Source: Stenopsyche tienmushanensis (lineage: Eukaryota; Arthropoda; Insecta; Trichoptera; Stenopsychidae). Taken from it: a DNA stretch of 64,000 nt. Under the pieces are notes generated by a model that did not search any database, was not told the DNA's origin, and saw nothing but the letters and a program-made list of their open reading frames with translations. Positions within the stretch are counted from its first letter, which is position 1; each line of letters begins with the position of its first letter. The translations under genes were made by a program, and so were the position numbers. The stretch lies in NCBI GenBank assembly GCA_008973525.1, contig WACJ01000116.1, forward strand, positions 930,001 through 994,000, in the 5' to 3' direction. Below, one piece after another: positions 1 to 15,000 of the stretch.

Positions 1-7
1 AAGTTAC

Positions 8-3000
8 CTTGTAACAATCGTTATCGTCTTGTGATGTGGAGCATGCGGCTGCGACCATTCGCTGCTTCTTCGCGAAGAAGAGACATTTTCTTCAGCCGTA
101 ACGGCAATTTGCGACTGCATCTAATGAGACGACGTAAAAAAAAGTATATTCATCTGAGAGGTAAATGGAAAAATTTCATGGCGATATAAAAAAGTTCCAG
201 ACGACAATAAAACCAAACAGGACAAACCATCTCTTTAATCCAGGTTGCGACAGTAAAATGCGACCATTTATGATGGCTCATCCGGGATACCGGTGTTGAA
301 TTAAATATCTTCGTCGCGGTAAAATATAAAGAAACCATATATATTTTATAGCGCAGTATTTTTACATTGAACCCTTCAATTTAATAGGATAAAAGTAGAT
401 GCTCAAAATGATGACAATAAATTCTACGTATTGCCTCGAACTTCAAGAATATGTAGAGACTGAATGTAAAAACCGACATTTGAATGCTCGCTCAATATTA
501 TTGAATCATATTTACCCCTTAAAGAGGTAAGATATAGTGTTGTGTCCGAATTCCAGTGTTTCAGACAGAGCATTCTTACATGTTGAGTTCGGAGACAGTC
601 AGAGACGGAGAGTATCTTGCACGTTGATTGTATAGATCGTTAACCCAAATTTATCCACTAATAATGATAATTAAATGATATAAAGAATCGATTTCAAGTG
701 TATTGTTTATATTTACATAAATAAATGCCCCGATAATGAGTGCTATCGATAGTGTTTATGTATTTATATACAAGCTTCATACACGCTGCGACGGTACTGA
801 CAGATAAGTGGATTTGTACGGATGATAAGTGGCGAACAAACGAATATAGCATTTAAGTTTATGATTTTTTAAACTTAGACGCTATATTCGAGTGTTGGTA
901 TAGCAAATAGACTTGTTCTTGACTTATCACTATAAACTATAGAGATCGGAAAAGTTAATATTCGTTAATAATGTCGTTGCCTTCCATATAATATACAGGA
1001 TTTTTGGCATATGGACCGAAAATTTTTTTGGGGGTTAGAGTGATATTTTGCTACGTTTTACATATAACCCCTACTTAGTATCAGGGTTTCAAAATTTTTT
1101 TCAAAATTTTATGATGTATTTTTGATCTAAATAAATCATTATTTTATGCAATTGGGTTAAATGTAATTAGTTTTAAGCTTCCAAAGCCGCATAAAATGTG
1201 CAAACGAATGAAAAATTAACAACTGTTTTGAACTTAGTTTAGTTTTAAAAGGTTCTGAAACGTAGCAAAAGACCTAACCTAACCTAACCTCAAAAAAAAA
1301 AATTGTCGGTCCATGTGCCAAACACTCTGTAAAGGCAATGGGAAAACACCACATGAAGTGGAAGAAAATATCTTAATTAGAAAATTGTTGATAAAAATGC
1401 TGGAAGTTCTGGAAAATCTCGGTTAAGCAGCGTGTAATACATTCATCACCAAACTCAACGCCATCATCCAGATCGAAGGCGGCTATATATGCATATATTT
1501 TTGCAAAAAATTGAAACTTTTTTTAACTAAGTGTTTATTATAAAAACTAAGTTAAACTCATTATAGAAACACAAGATCTTTTTAGATACCAAAATCGGTT
1601 TAAAAAAGTATGGCGCAATTTTTATACAGCTGGCAAATATAAATTGCTAATTAATTTGGTTGAAATATTTATTGAAATTATGTCACATCTGGTTTGAAAA
1701 TTAATAGTATTGAACATCTATGATTCGTTTTTATGTTCAAAAACATTGCAAAATATTGCAAATTTGTCAAGATTGTTTGAATCATTATCATTGAATCTAT
1801 AAATACATTGATAATCACTGATTTGTTAAGTCAGCTCTTCAACTAAACTATTGGGGTGTACATTCAGTAACTAATTTCTTCTCAATGTTGCGTTTACGCA
1901 ACGTGAAATTTATCTTCAGAAAATGCAGTCAAAATGAATGATTATACAAAACACATTACGCATGTATTTATAGGCATTTATAAACTTTGTGTCAATGTGT
2001 TTATGTTTTACAAATATTCTAACACTTCGCGAAAAAAAACTGACGACATGTTTTTTTGTGTATGTTTGTGAAACAAGCTCGCGAAGAAATGGGTTAATTT
2101 GCTTTCATTCAAATTATTGTAGTTTGTATTATAGGAAGACCGTTTTTATATACAACAGACCCGCGGTAATCCAGCCCCAGTCTAATCCGGCACCTCCTAT
2201 AGTCCGACATCCCAATATAAGTATAGTACATATATACGGTAAAACTTCGTCAATGTAAAAATACAAAAGTGTGATTCTGGACCGCTTAAATCGTAATGAA
2301 TATTTTTATAAATTGACAAGTGAGTATCCACCATTAGTTATGAGACAAGGAAGAGGCAAACTTTCAAGAAAGATAAAAATCCAAAGGTGAATTGTTTTAT
2401 TACGAGCTTTTTATATGTAATTTCTTCAGGAAAAAAGCAGGTATACACCAATTTCTGGGCACATATGGTCATGAAATAAAAGTTGTTTTACAAGGAGATA
2501 ACCAAAAAAATTCTTATAATAAAAAGCTTGTATTATCTATGTATATTTCATCATTTTCTAATTATTTCCGATTACAAGTATTCTTTTCCAAAAAGTTCCG
2601 AACTACAAGGGATCAGTGACAGTACTCTATAGTCCGACAAATTAGACAATCCGACACCGCCTTGCAAAACGTTTGTCTAAATATTGAACAGGTTCTAAAA
2701 TGCTACCTTGGGAATGACTTAAGCGATATTTTCATCTTCTGTAGCATTTTGTGATAAAAAAAAACAATCTCAGATCATCAATTTGAGTTTCATAAGCATA
2801 CTATATGTCAAGTATATAGAATAATAAACACCTTCGAAAAAACCCTAAAGAAAAAGGAAATCTATGTCATCATATGCTTGCTAATGTAGAGTAAGCCTTT
2901 GACAACGTCTGAATATGTTATAAGTATCGAAAAATCAACATAGAATAAAAATACGGCGAAAAGGGAAATTTTGAGGGTGAAAATTTTGTGAATTTGCTTT

Positions 3001-6000
3001 ATAATATTAAAAAAAGGAACCAATTTTATCGATTTGTATTATACTAAATAGGAAAAGTGACAATATCTATAAATAAAATATATTAACTTCAAACGAACCA
3101 TATGAAATGGCTGAATCACAATATGTCCAGGATATGAGTGACAGAATCCATTCACCGCCCTTGTGGCAGATGCGTCAAATTTCAACATGATAGAACCTAT
3201 TCACGAAAATTGTATTATACACGGCCGAGGGTGGGATTATGGAGATTTTGACAGGGTCATTAAATTAATTCGGCCCATGATACTAATTGTTCATTGGCCC
3301 GACGTACACATGAAAACCCGACCTACGCGAGGAGACGTTTAAAAAAATATATTTCCACCGGGGTTGAAAATGCGCTTATTTCAAACTGCTTAAGCGTATC
3401 TTGCTCGAAACATTAAATACACAAAGAACGGCTGAAATCCTTTTATGAATATTACAAATTAAATCAGAAAAATGAGCGGGGTCAGATTCAACCCCCGGCT
3501 CAGGCTCCTCGAGGCATTTTTACCGAGATAAAAGAATGCCAGAAATACAAGAAATTCATTGACTCTTGGAAAATTTCAAATATTTCCTTTGAGTTTTTTT
3601 TTATTCAATGACCTTTGGATCTTATCCACATAAACGTATATGTATAATCTACATTAAAGTATACAAATTTCTTATTTTTTTAAGATATTTGGCCACCAAA
3701 TGTGCAGTATAATGTATATCACATCCATATAATTTTAATTTAATCAAGTGAGCTAATCAAATATTCCGAGGAAAGAATTGTAAGATACCCAAAAAAAAGG
3801 ATCCTTACCATTAACTATGTTCGTTTAAGTTTCACCCAACTAAGAGGAAATTAATGATCTAAGTGTGCTACAATATAATCCCATTATTGTACGGTATGAG
3901 TTTGGAGCCATTAGGAATCTAGTTATCGTCCGATGTTACCTTGGTCTATCTGGCGTGGAATTCAAACTATTATTACTACTGCCATTTACTGTTGCACCCG
4001 GCTACTAACTAAGTATTGCGCGAGGGTGGCAGCGATGCTTCCCTTCCGGGTCCTCCTGCATGTCCTTTGTTCTCCTGGATGTCGCCTGTGTGTCTGTTAG
4101 GAAGATGCTGCTATTGTTCGTCGTCTAGTACGTTCTGTATCCTCCTTCTGCTGCATAGCGCACGTCGTGTATTTGCACCACGCATTCCATACATATTGAA
4201 GGTGCCATGTTGCTAAGGAAGAGCGAGCTGACTCCCACCTCCTCCCGTAGGATGTCCCTTTCGGTGCTCCATGCTGGGCAGACAAATGTCTTGTGTGCAG
4301 CATCGTCATACTCCGCTCCGCAGTGGCGGCACTCCCTTTGCGTAGGTAGCTACCAAAACAGCCGTACCCGGTGAGGACCTGGGTCAAGTGGTTCTCAGGT
4401 TCGGTATTAGCTCGTGCGTCCACTGACGCTTAGTGGAGTTATTCCATCGAGACTGCCACGCCTCCATGGTGCTTCGCTTAACGTTATTCTTGCCTTCACT
4501 TTTCTTTATTATCTCTCGCAAGCGAGCAGGTCGATTGGCGGTATGGCAGTCAGTGCCAGGACGGCGTTTCCCGACACTGTGCAGTATGCAGCAGTCACCC
4601 TGTTTGCGCTCCTTCTCTGGACTCTGGCCATTTTGCGTCTGGCCTTTTAAATTTTTAGTGTCTCAGCCCATATCGGCGCACCATACAACAGTGCCGAGTG
4701 CACTACCTCGTTGTAGAGTCGCCTTCTGTTTGTTGGCGGCAGCGATACTGGTCGCCTTTTCCGTGTGAGTGCCGAATCGGAGCTTGTCATCAATCTCCTC
4801 CCCCAAATACCGAATGGATCTTGGGTATTTAATCTCGCAACCCTCGATCCTCAGGGGTGGGGATGCAAGATTCTTGCGTCTTGTGAAAAAGAGGGCCTTC
4901 ATTTTTTGGACAGCGAGCTCCAGATCAGCTCCTGTCAGCCACTTCTTGGCCTTCTTCAGCTCGTCCTTGCAGGATCTCCGTGGATTTAGCGGGGACTAGG
5001 ATGGCAACTTCATCAACGAAGGCGACCATTTTGGCTCCATTCATTAGCGGCGTACTCAGCAGTCCGTCGTACATTACATTCCACAGGGCGGGTCCGAGCA
5101 CTGACCCCAGTGGAACGCCTGCCGTCACTGGTTTTTCTCTTCTCTCCCAGTCAGTGTCTTCTTAGATAAGAGTTCTCTTATGCAGGTAACTCTTCATCAT
5201 TCTGGTGAGGTATGGTGGGGCGTCAATTGTCTTCAAGGTCCTGAGGATCAGGTGGCATCTCGCCGAGTTGAAGACATTCTTGATGTCTAGCGCAATTGTT
5301 ATCGTGTCTTCTGGCGTTTACATTGCCACACCACGCCTGTTTCACCGTGTCTACAACTTGGGTGATAGCGTCGATTGTGGAACGGCCTACACGGAAACTG
5401 TACTGCTGTAGGGAGAGTCCCGTTTCAATGTGCTGCTGGAGTTATTGGAGGATAAGTCTCTCCAACAGCTTCCCCAGCTCATCAGACGGACCCGGAGGTA
5501 TATAATATACAATACCGCTAGGCAGGTATTGTATACTGTCAGCAGGATGTTTAGGTCGGTATCGGTGACCAGGCCGATGATTACATTGGGGATACCATCC
5601 AGCTCCCGGTTTGTTTTTTACATTGTGCGCCAGCCGCTTAATCGCCATGGCGGGCTCTCCCGTAATGAAGGGAGGTCCCATCTCATCTTCGCCAAAAGCA
5701 CGTGGACATCTGGGTGAGCCGAAGCGGGAGCACCTTATTCCTTGAAGAATTGTTCCGAAGGAGGTGGTGACGCACATTAGGAGATTTAGAGAGACATTTA
5801 GCATTGTAGACTTTCCCGCACCGTTTACATCGCAATATATTATTTATTATAATAATCTTGATATAACCTGACATTCAACTATTGCCCAGATATTTTTCCG
5901 CTATCAATGCGATTTAAATATGGGATTTTATCATTGCGGATCGTTAAGAACACACCTCCAAGTACCTTAGATTTTGGTATTTTGACAATTCATGCGGCAC

Positions 6001-9000
6001 TCATTACCCAGCTCTTTAATATTCTCTATTGAAGCGAGGTGACAAAACAATGATGTATCAGTAAAATTATTAATTTAAAATAATCGAACTTGTAAAATAC
6101 ATAAAGCATTTCTCAATCACAGCTGACTTTTGACTATCTGAAATTCCGAATCTTCATGTGATACTTTGTAATTTTATATGCCAGGGTTTTATATTATAAT
6201 GTTATGAAGAAACTTAACTGATTAATGATTTTTAAATGAATATAATGGTGTTTATTGACGAATAATTTAACAACGGTAAGTTTTGCAACAATATGTATTA
6301 ATTGATGGAGGAAATGGTAGGAATTCAGAATTACTGTTATGTAGAAGTTGTACGAATTAATTTACATCAAAGTCTATTTTAATCACTTATACGAAGAAAA
6401 CAACTACAAACTTTCCACATATAAGTTTAATAACTGCTCCTGATTAATAAGGCCGGCCTTCATATTTAGACCTACAAGAACAGGAGCTAACAATTCAAAG
6501 TTTAATTCCAGAGTCTAAAACTGTATGAACGTGTGGGTGGTTAACAAAATACAAGATATTACACAATGTTATTCTTGTAATATATTTTTCAAGCATAAAT
6601 TATACTAACCATGTTACAATTGTTGGCTCCTCCCCTGTGCGCCCTCAGAGCCAAGTCTCCCGGAACTGCACCCACTAAATGCCCCCTCGCCAGGTGGGCG
6701 GAACGCCGGGCTGCGGCTCTGTAGACCCTCCACCACAACGCCAACATAACCAAAGCGGGCAAATAGAATGACCCACATGCCGAAAAAATAACGTACCTAA
6801 AAATAAAGCAGTAGATATTAAATCAAAACACTGAAAACTTCTATCCACGCTTTCATTAATTCTATGAAAAGCCGCTATAAAGTTCTTTTAAAAACGCCCC
6901 CCTGCCAAATGAATGACGGCCTCTGAAATGGTGGCGCATAAAAAGCGAAGAGAAATTTTCAGAGGATAAGTAGGAGACCAAGAAGGTAATAAGAGATTCG
7001 AGAATATAACTTTGCGGAGCGAAATCCTGGCCATTGTGAGGGGAGGACTCCCAGTTTATTTGTCAAAGGGATGAAAAGAAATATACATTGGCAATAACGT
7101 GACTTTCTCATTTCCCTTAAAAAGTCATATTCGTGAAAAATACTCCGGTATCTGTCTCCGGTCGCGACAGGGATGAAATTCGTATGGAGTCACAATTTGT
7201 ATGACTAATGACTGTCAAAGTCAATTTTACCTTGCTTGATTGAAGGCTGTATTCACCGTATCAAATCGAGCATAAGAGAATTTAATGGAGCATTGATTTT
7301 TTCGTCGAGAAAATCTTTGAAACCAAAGACGATATCGACCTTCGATTGGAGGCAAAGAATTCGCGGAATCAGGAAAATTGAAAATTTAATAAATTCCCCT
7401 TTCCCCAAATAAGCTTAACGTCTCCTAACTATATTATGGAGAGCACAGATATATTTTGATTGAAAAGACTACCGCTAATGAAATATATCGCACCGAATTT
7501 GTCTCAATATTGTTTCTCTTATGTATGTTTGCGCTCTATACAATCGAAAATCTTTTGGTCGATTTGAATTTAATTCTTATGTATGTTAATAATACAAGTA
7601 TGACTGAGTTACCATCATAAAATAAGATCCTATCAAGACATTATACCGTACGAAATTAATAGATGCAAGACAAAAATATTTATGAGTGGCCATTGGGGGT
7701 AGTAATAAATAAATCTAAAGACATATTGCATTTATAAAAAGGACACTGTTAAAATATCAAAATCTTGAAGAGACTGAAAATTTTCCAACTTTCCAAAAAT
7801 TTCCAAAAATTTAGACGCCGTTTTTAGGCGACTTATTAACTGGAGATGATAATGCTTGTCTCCATATGGCGAAAATAACGCGGGAAAATAAAAACAGGAC
7901 AATTCGAAATCCTCCTTATTTTCCAGACATCGCTTCAGCGATTTTCCATCTTTTTAGATTTATGCAGCATTATTTGGATGGGAAAAATTACAATACAAAC
8001 AATGAAGTCAAAAATGGGCTTTTAGAACATTTTCGTTCAAAGCCTGTGATGTTTGATGACAGAGGCACTAAAATGATACCAGATAGGTGGAAAGAGGTAT
8101 ATCTAACAATATAAATTGAATTAAGAAAAAAATATATGAATACGTATGCAAATTTTCATTTAAAAAACGAAATTCTATATGGGTATATCTTATATTAAAC
8201 AAGTTTATGGTAGCTTGTAAAGTTAGGAAATATACTTTCCAACTAACACAATTCAGCACTCTATTCGCCAAATGGGTGTTGATAGCAAGAATACTCAAAG
8301 CAACACAAGGCAAAGACTATCAAGAAAATGAAAGTGGCTGCTGGATCTAAAAAAGATAGCATTTTAAAATTGAAAGGTGAAACAGAAGCCAAACATATTG
8401 CACGTATCAAATAAGTGCAAGCGCACTCGGCAGCATTGGAAATGCAATTCGACGTCGGCAATCTGATTATACTGCACAAATCGAAAGAAAATGCATAGCA
8501 ACCTTCTACTATAATAAAATGTATATTTTATTTTACTTTACAGACATATGGAACCCGTGGATTATCGAAGCAAATTTAAGTGGAAAATGGCTTAATAAAT
8601 AACGTAGAAAAACAGGTCAGTTATCGAAGATCCAAGGTTCATACGATCAATATCAATTGATTTACAATGAGAATGATAATATTTTTCGAATTTATCATTT
8701 TATCTCATCAATCTTCAGTGCGATACTAAAATTTAATATGATTGATTGAGCTAAAAGCTAAAAAAATCCGTTGTTATCATCTCTAGACGCGTGATATATA
8801 TATTTTTTAATCATGAAATCGATGTGCATTCAGTGCTATCTGAGTTCCATTTTGAAATTAATATACAAAATGTTGGTGTAGGATTGTGGAAGAAAAAGCT
8901 CACCGTACCAACAAATTTGGAAGATGGGAAATATTAAATTTCTGACATTTAAGTATATTATGATAATTTCGCTGCTCACTCATAGATTCTCTCCTCTCCT

Positions 9001-12000
9001 GCCTAAAATAATAAATCCTTTCCAAATAATCTTATTCTTATTTTAAGTGTGGAAAGCAAATGGGAAGTCATCACACGAAAAATCCGTTCCATAGTAAGTT
9101 CTTCTATGGAGAGCGCCTACGTTCGATATTGGATATGGCACATTAAGAAGAAGAATATACAAATTAAACTTATTAATTTAAAAACAAACCCATTGTTAAC
9201 CCTTTGATGAGTATGGTCACACATGCTTATTCAAATTATCTTCCCAAACATTACATTTATCATGAATTATTTCGATTGAAAACCATCAAGTATGATCTTC
9301 TCAGATCGAATCTATATATTATAAATAGGAAAAGGTACTTGGCTTAAAACGTCACTCCAGAACAACCAAGAGGGAGTAATAAATTTTTTTAACGATAAGA
9401 ATAATGCGAATATCTTAATTATCAAAACAAACGCCTGCTCTCAAGACAACACGAACAATCGAGCTTCGACTTTTAGACACTCATTTTGTTTTTAAGCCTA
9501 GATTGTAACAAAGTAACATAGTGAATTGTGAGCAGAAATAAGTGCTTTTTGAAAAATATAGTATTGTAATTTGTGCATATATGATATATGAGTGTATGAT
9601 GAAACGCAAGACACTCATCTCTGTCTCCGAATATCCATAGCCATAAGATTAATGATTTGCTTTCAGATCAAAATGCTTATAATATATTTTATTTCTGGCT
9701 TTCGTTAACTTGTGAACATTTCTCAGAATTAAGAAAATTGCAAAAAATATATAGAGGGTATTTTGCACCAGGACCGACAATTTTCCTATTCCGTGGCTCG
9801 CACGATATTAGGAAGGCATAAACGCATGAGGGTTTGCCGAAATTGGTTACGATATCGGATGGACTCTCCAGATCTGACACCACTGGATTTTTTTGTCTGG
9901 GGATGTGCCTTATTCCATGGCTCGCACGACTTATAGACCTGACACCATTTTGTCTAGGGACGTGCAAAATAATCAATTTACACGACAGAGGTGCCCCCAA
10001 AAGAAATCCTAATTGAAAAAATAATTTGCATAAATGAAACAAAAAATGCTACTTCAGGCAACTACAGTTGAAATAAGAAAAGAGTATAGTGCGTGCATAC
10101 AAAGCAGAGGTCAAGAATATAAAGGTGAAATTTTGGGTAACCCTGACCCTTAGGACATAGGGCCTATGTGTGAAACGTAGCGAAAGATCCGTCACCCTAA
10201 CCCCCAAAAACAATTTGTCGGCCCATGTGCAGAATACCCTGCATATATCGTTTCGTTTCGTAGACATAATTTGAAATTAAACTTACCCAAGATGTTTATT
10301 CAAAGCACATGGCTGTTCGGGAGGCTGTGCTCTGAGACCAGCGAGGGCAATGGCAGCAGAAGCAGCCCAAAGAGCAAAAAGTCTGCGCCTGGCACGAGCA
10401 GCACTGCGCACGCGCAGTGGACGTGCCACCCCGGCGTGCCTTTCTGCAGCCAGGGCACACAGAGACAGTATTGAAGCCGTGCAGCACAACACATCCAGGG
10501 AAGACCAAGCAGCACACACTATGGGATCTGCACAAATAATTCAAAATCATAAAAAATCCTCCAAACAACGATACAGTAAACACTTTATAGAAACAGATGT
10601 GTGTAAAGTTGATTTTATGCAACTTAAACATTGTGCTGCATGTTGTGTAATATATAATAAAATAGGCGCATGCGAGTAGCGTCTCTATAATGTATTCTCC
10701 CGGCTTCCGGCCAACTGCCGCTTGGAGTTTCACTTTTCGTGTCGTTCAGGCCAATTTGCCTTGCCACGCCTAAAGCCTCAAAAATACACTGTAATTGAAT
10801 GTGCGCATGCGCCCTGGTGCAAGGCGCTCTAGATTCATGCTTTGGGCTTTTGTCCAAAGCTAATTAGCGCTTTTGGGTGACCGCCAGCTTAAAACAACTA
10901 ACATATTCATTAAAAAACGTGTACGTGTTCTCATCAGCTGGCTTAACAGCATCAAATGTGTATAATTACTACACGCTTTTCACTGCCCACTCTATGTGGT
11001 TAGTAGGTTTTTTATAAAATAAATAACGTGGTAATACATGCAAAGAAATGACGAAAAATATTTTTGATAAAATAATATTTTTCACAGTGTAATTATTTTC
11101 GATCGAGCTTCCATCACGCTGTTCTGGAGCGTTCTTGATAAATAAGTGCTGTGCGATTCATCTCTGAGTCTTCGGGAAAATCGGAAAATAGCATGACCCA
11201 AGGAAATTAATCTTTTCCCGGTACAGAAGTTTTTAAGACATTGATAAAGCTCTTTCGGATTGTATTGAAGTAAAATTTCGAGGACGACAAACGAAAAACA
11301 CGATCAATTTGTCGTATAAGGGATGTAAATCCTTAAAAATGTTCCATACGACAGTTATGTTAATAAATTATATTTAATTAAAATAAATCGAAAAGAAATG
11401 TTTATCCAAATGGTGTATTTACTACACTGAGTCTAGTCGTAGTTTTAAAATGTCATATGTCGTACTAAATACATAGCATCGTAAGGGAAAGGTTAAAGCA
11501 ACAGTTGTGTGTGCCTCTTCTGTCATTTGTCCATGGGAACGCTTGGATATTAGCACTATTTAAATTATTAAGAAAATTATGTTCATATGACATACAATCA
11601 ATTTTATAAATATTTGATGTACACAGGCTTCGAATGTATTACATTTTTGATTGTTTCTCTAATTAAAATTTAAGCAACCTCAAGCACTTATCCGCGAGAT
11701 CTCTTCTTCAATTTGGCCGTTTGCTTTTAAAACAAAGGGTTCGTAATTGAAAAGAACGGAAATTAACCAAAATAGCGAAATACGCAATTAAAAGGCGATT
11801 TTATAAATTCGCCTCCGCATTTCGATCGCTTCTTTGTATTTGAAACATTTTGTTGCGGTGAAATATTGTATATCGGATGTAAATCATATGGAAAGATTTA
11901 TGGGAGTTTGTAGCTCAGATTGACTATTAAATCGGCTAGAGAATGCTTTTAGCGAGATTAATTCCACTTGGAAAGATTTTAATTAGGTTGCTCAAATTGT

Positions 12001-15000
12001 AGATTAACCCTCGCGCAGATCGACGATAGCAGAAAACTAGTCCAAGGGTGCTTCATATCGTTTCGCGATAATGGGTGGATAATGGGGCGACAATCAATCT
12101 CTACGTGACCTGCAAAATGCTCCATCGTCGAGCTTCCTCGTTCGCCTTCCTGACGGGTTCGCATCTTACATCCTTAATAGAATCGGGCAGAATGAATGAG
12201 AAGAGAGTCGTTATTATTCAGAACTAAATCTATTCATTCTTCAGGGATTTTTCCGATAAAAGGGCGATGAATAATTTTATTGAATATTTCAACAATATTC
12301 ATTTGGCCTTCTGAATAGATACACAAAAGATTGTTAGTTAGGCTGTAAGAATGCAAAGAATTATTGAGATAAATAATATCCATAGAAAATATTGAGAATA
12401 TCTTGCGTGCTTAAAAAAACAAGGGGAATCGATATATAAATTCTAAATAAAATATATTTTTAATTCAGGAAAACCTTAAATACATAAAACTGCCACTCCG
12501 CCGGATGAAATGTTACCAACTACTCAATTACAGCTATTCAACCGCAGATAACAACTAGGGAATCCAATCCTTAAAATCCGCAAAATTCCTGATTTCCCGA
12601 CAAATTATTTATTTCCGTCGCTGCAGATGAATACTTATGTACTAGTATACTTTGATGTGATTCGTAATTATGTCACGGAGGAATACAAAAATTCTGAACT
12701 CCGTATCTATTATATTTCATATCGATATTCCCATTATTAGAGTCGAGGTGTAGTAAATACATCACCGGTAGAGAAAGGTTAATATAACAATTTGAAAAAC
12801 ATATATGTACTGTATATATGTAAACATAGATTAGACAGTTACTGCCCCTAGGCGTCGCCAATTAGCAGTTACGCCACTGTTTCCAAGCGTCAAGTTTTTG
12901 GTGGGAATGTCTCGATTTAGTAGCCTTCATCGTGTTGGTGAGGTGTACGATTTCTGTTAGATAAAAATTTCAATCGCGAATTTTTCGGGATTACGTTTAC
13001 TAATCCCGGGATTCATAAGCACTTAAAACTGTCCGGAATCCCGGGACTGGATTTAAATTGATTAAACTGGACTAAAATTTTTTTTAAACAGTCGCCATTT
13101 TGCAATATTTAAATATATAATAACATCCTTACTAATTACGAATCTTTTTTTTAAACGCCCAGACTAGAATACCTTTTTAACCTTAACCTTTTGATGCGTA
13201 CAAACGTGTATTTGCGATCGAATTCAAGTGTATTCTCTATGTTTACGCTTAGAAACAAACGAATATTGTATGCGATCGACAGTGTGTATGTATTTAAATA
13301 CAAGCTTCATACACGCTGCAGCGGTCCTGACAGATAAGTGGATTTGTACGGACGATAAATGGCGGACATACAAATATAGCATCTACGTTTAAATAATTTT
13401 AAAATTAGCTCACTACTCAAAGGGTTCATGTATTTTTAAGACTTATATATCCACTGATCGAATTTATAGTATAATAAAAAATTTTGAGGAGACTCCTTTT
13501 GATTGATTGATCAAGTGATATCAATGTTCCATAGATCAGCAAAAGTCCACAATAATGAGATTTAAAATTTTAATTTTGCGGACACATATTGAGATTTATG
13601 AATATTTCCTCGTAGATTTTTCAACGACAATACGCTTATTTAATCTACTTTATCCGAATGCGAACAAAATGGTGGGCTGAAACTTTTCAATTATTTTACA
13701 AAAACAGCCATCTGTTTATTTATGTTTGAGCATCAATCAAATTTCCTTTTAAATTTCCATTTCCAATGAAGGATTTCCCATTGATATTCCTTGGGTGGGA
13801 TTGTTTAGAGCAAACGGAAGTGGCATTGGATGAAAACGTAGTTCATCTCCGGTCAAGAAGTCTCAGTAGGCGAATATTTAACCACAAAACTTGGTCATAT
13901 TTATTGTATTCCTGTTCATAATTAAGAAGTTGAGCGAATTTGTGTGCTGAAACATTGCTTGTATTTTCACCGCATTAACAAATTTGGGATAATGGAAGTA
14001 TTAATATATATTAGGTTGGGGAATAAGTTCATAGCGTTTTTATATATTTTTTGTTTTACATCGTTTTAAGCGGTTTTTTTCTGCTTTTTGATAAAATGTA
14101 TAATATTCAATTGATAGAGCTCTTTCTGTTCTAAAAATCTGTGTTAATCATCTTTTTGAATAATTTAATTTTTTATTACATTTGAGTCTTAAAAATGGAG
14201 GTCAAAAAGCTGCTGAAGCAGCTCGGAAAATTTGCAACATATACAGAGAAGGTGTCATAGGTGAGTCTATAGCACAAAAATGGTTTGCAAAGTTCAAAAA
14301 TGGCGATTTTAATGTTGACGATATGCCTCGTAGCGGAAGACCTTCTGAATTCGACGAAGAGCGTCTTAAAGCACTTTTGAAGGGAATGGGTGGCTCCAGA
14401 AAATACACCAAAGCCGAGAATCAAGCCTGATCTCCATCCAAAGAAGGCCATGATCTGCATTTGGTGGGACTGGGAGGGCATGGTGCATTGGGATGAATGC
14501 CACGATCAACGAGGAGCTTTTCAAAGCTCATTTATACCGCGTGAAAGAGGCTTTTCAACTGAAAAGATCCCATCGACAAGACCAAACCATACTCCTTCAC
14601 AACAACGCCAGGCCCCATGTTGCACGAGTCGTCAAAGCCGCACTCCAAGAGCTCGAATGGGAGGTCCTTTAGCACCCAACGTATTTTCCAGACCTCGCAT
14701 CGACGGATTATCATCTTTTCCGCTTCCTGTTGAACCATATGAGATGTGTTACCTTCAACAATGAAGACGACCTTAAAAATTGGCTCAACAAATTCTTCGA
14801 CACCAAAGCAGGCAATCTTTGGCAAAACGGCATCGACAAATTGATCGAGAGGTTGGAGAAGATAGTAAACAGCAACGGCGAATACATAATTAATTAATTT
14901 ATGGTTAAAACTATTGATTTTTGTTTAAATAAAAGTTTTTGATAAAAACGCTACGAACTTATTTCCCAACCTAATACAATCGACCGTCTTAATCCAGATT

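Noticed and set aside
8261..8479. Minus-strand hydrophobic frame (FIFLIVFALCC) as a candidate GPCR transmembrane exon
   Set aside because: It has neither the TM6 (CWLPF) nor TM7 (NP..Y) signature, and exons 3 and 4 join in phase without it.
8240..8480. Plus-strand frame with KVAAGSKKDSILKLKGETEA, briefly thought to be a GPCR loop or flotillin-like piece
   Set aside because: Interrupted by a stop, no family match I can defend, no splice sites, and on the wrong strand for the GPCR.
10350..10733. Several overlapping frames on both strands at 10283-10733
   Set aside because: Shadows of GPCR exon 2 (10287-10527), which alone carries the TM3-TM4 motifs and matching splice phases.
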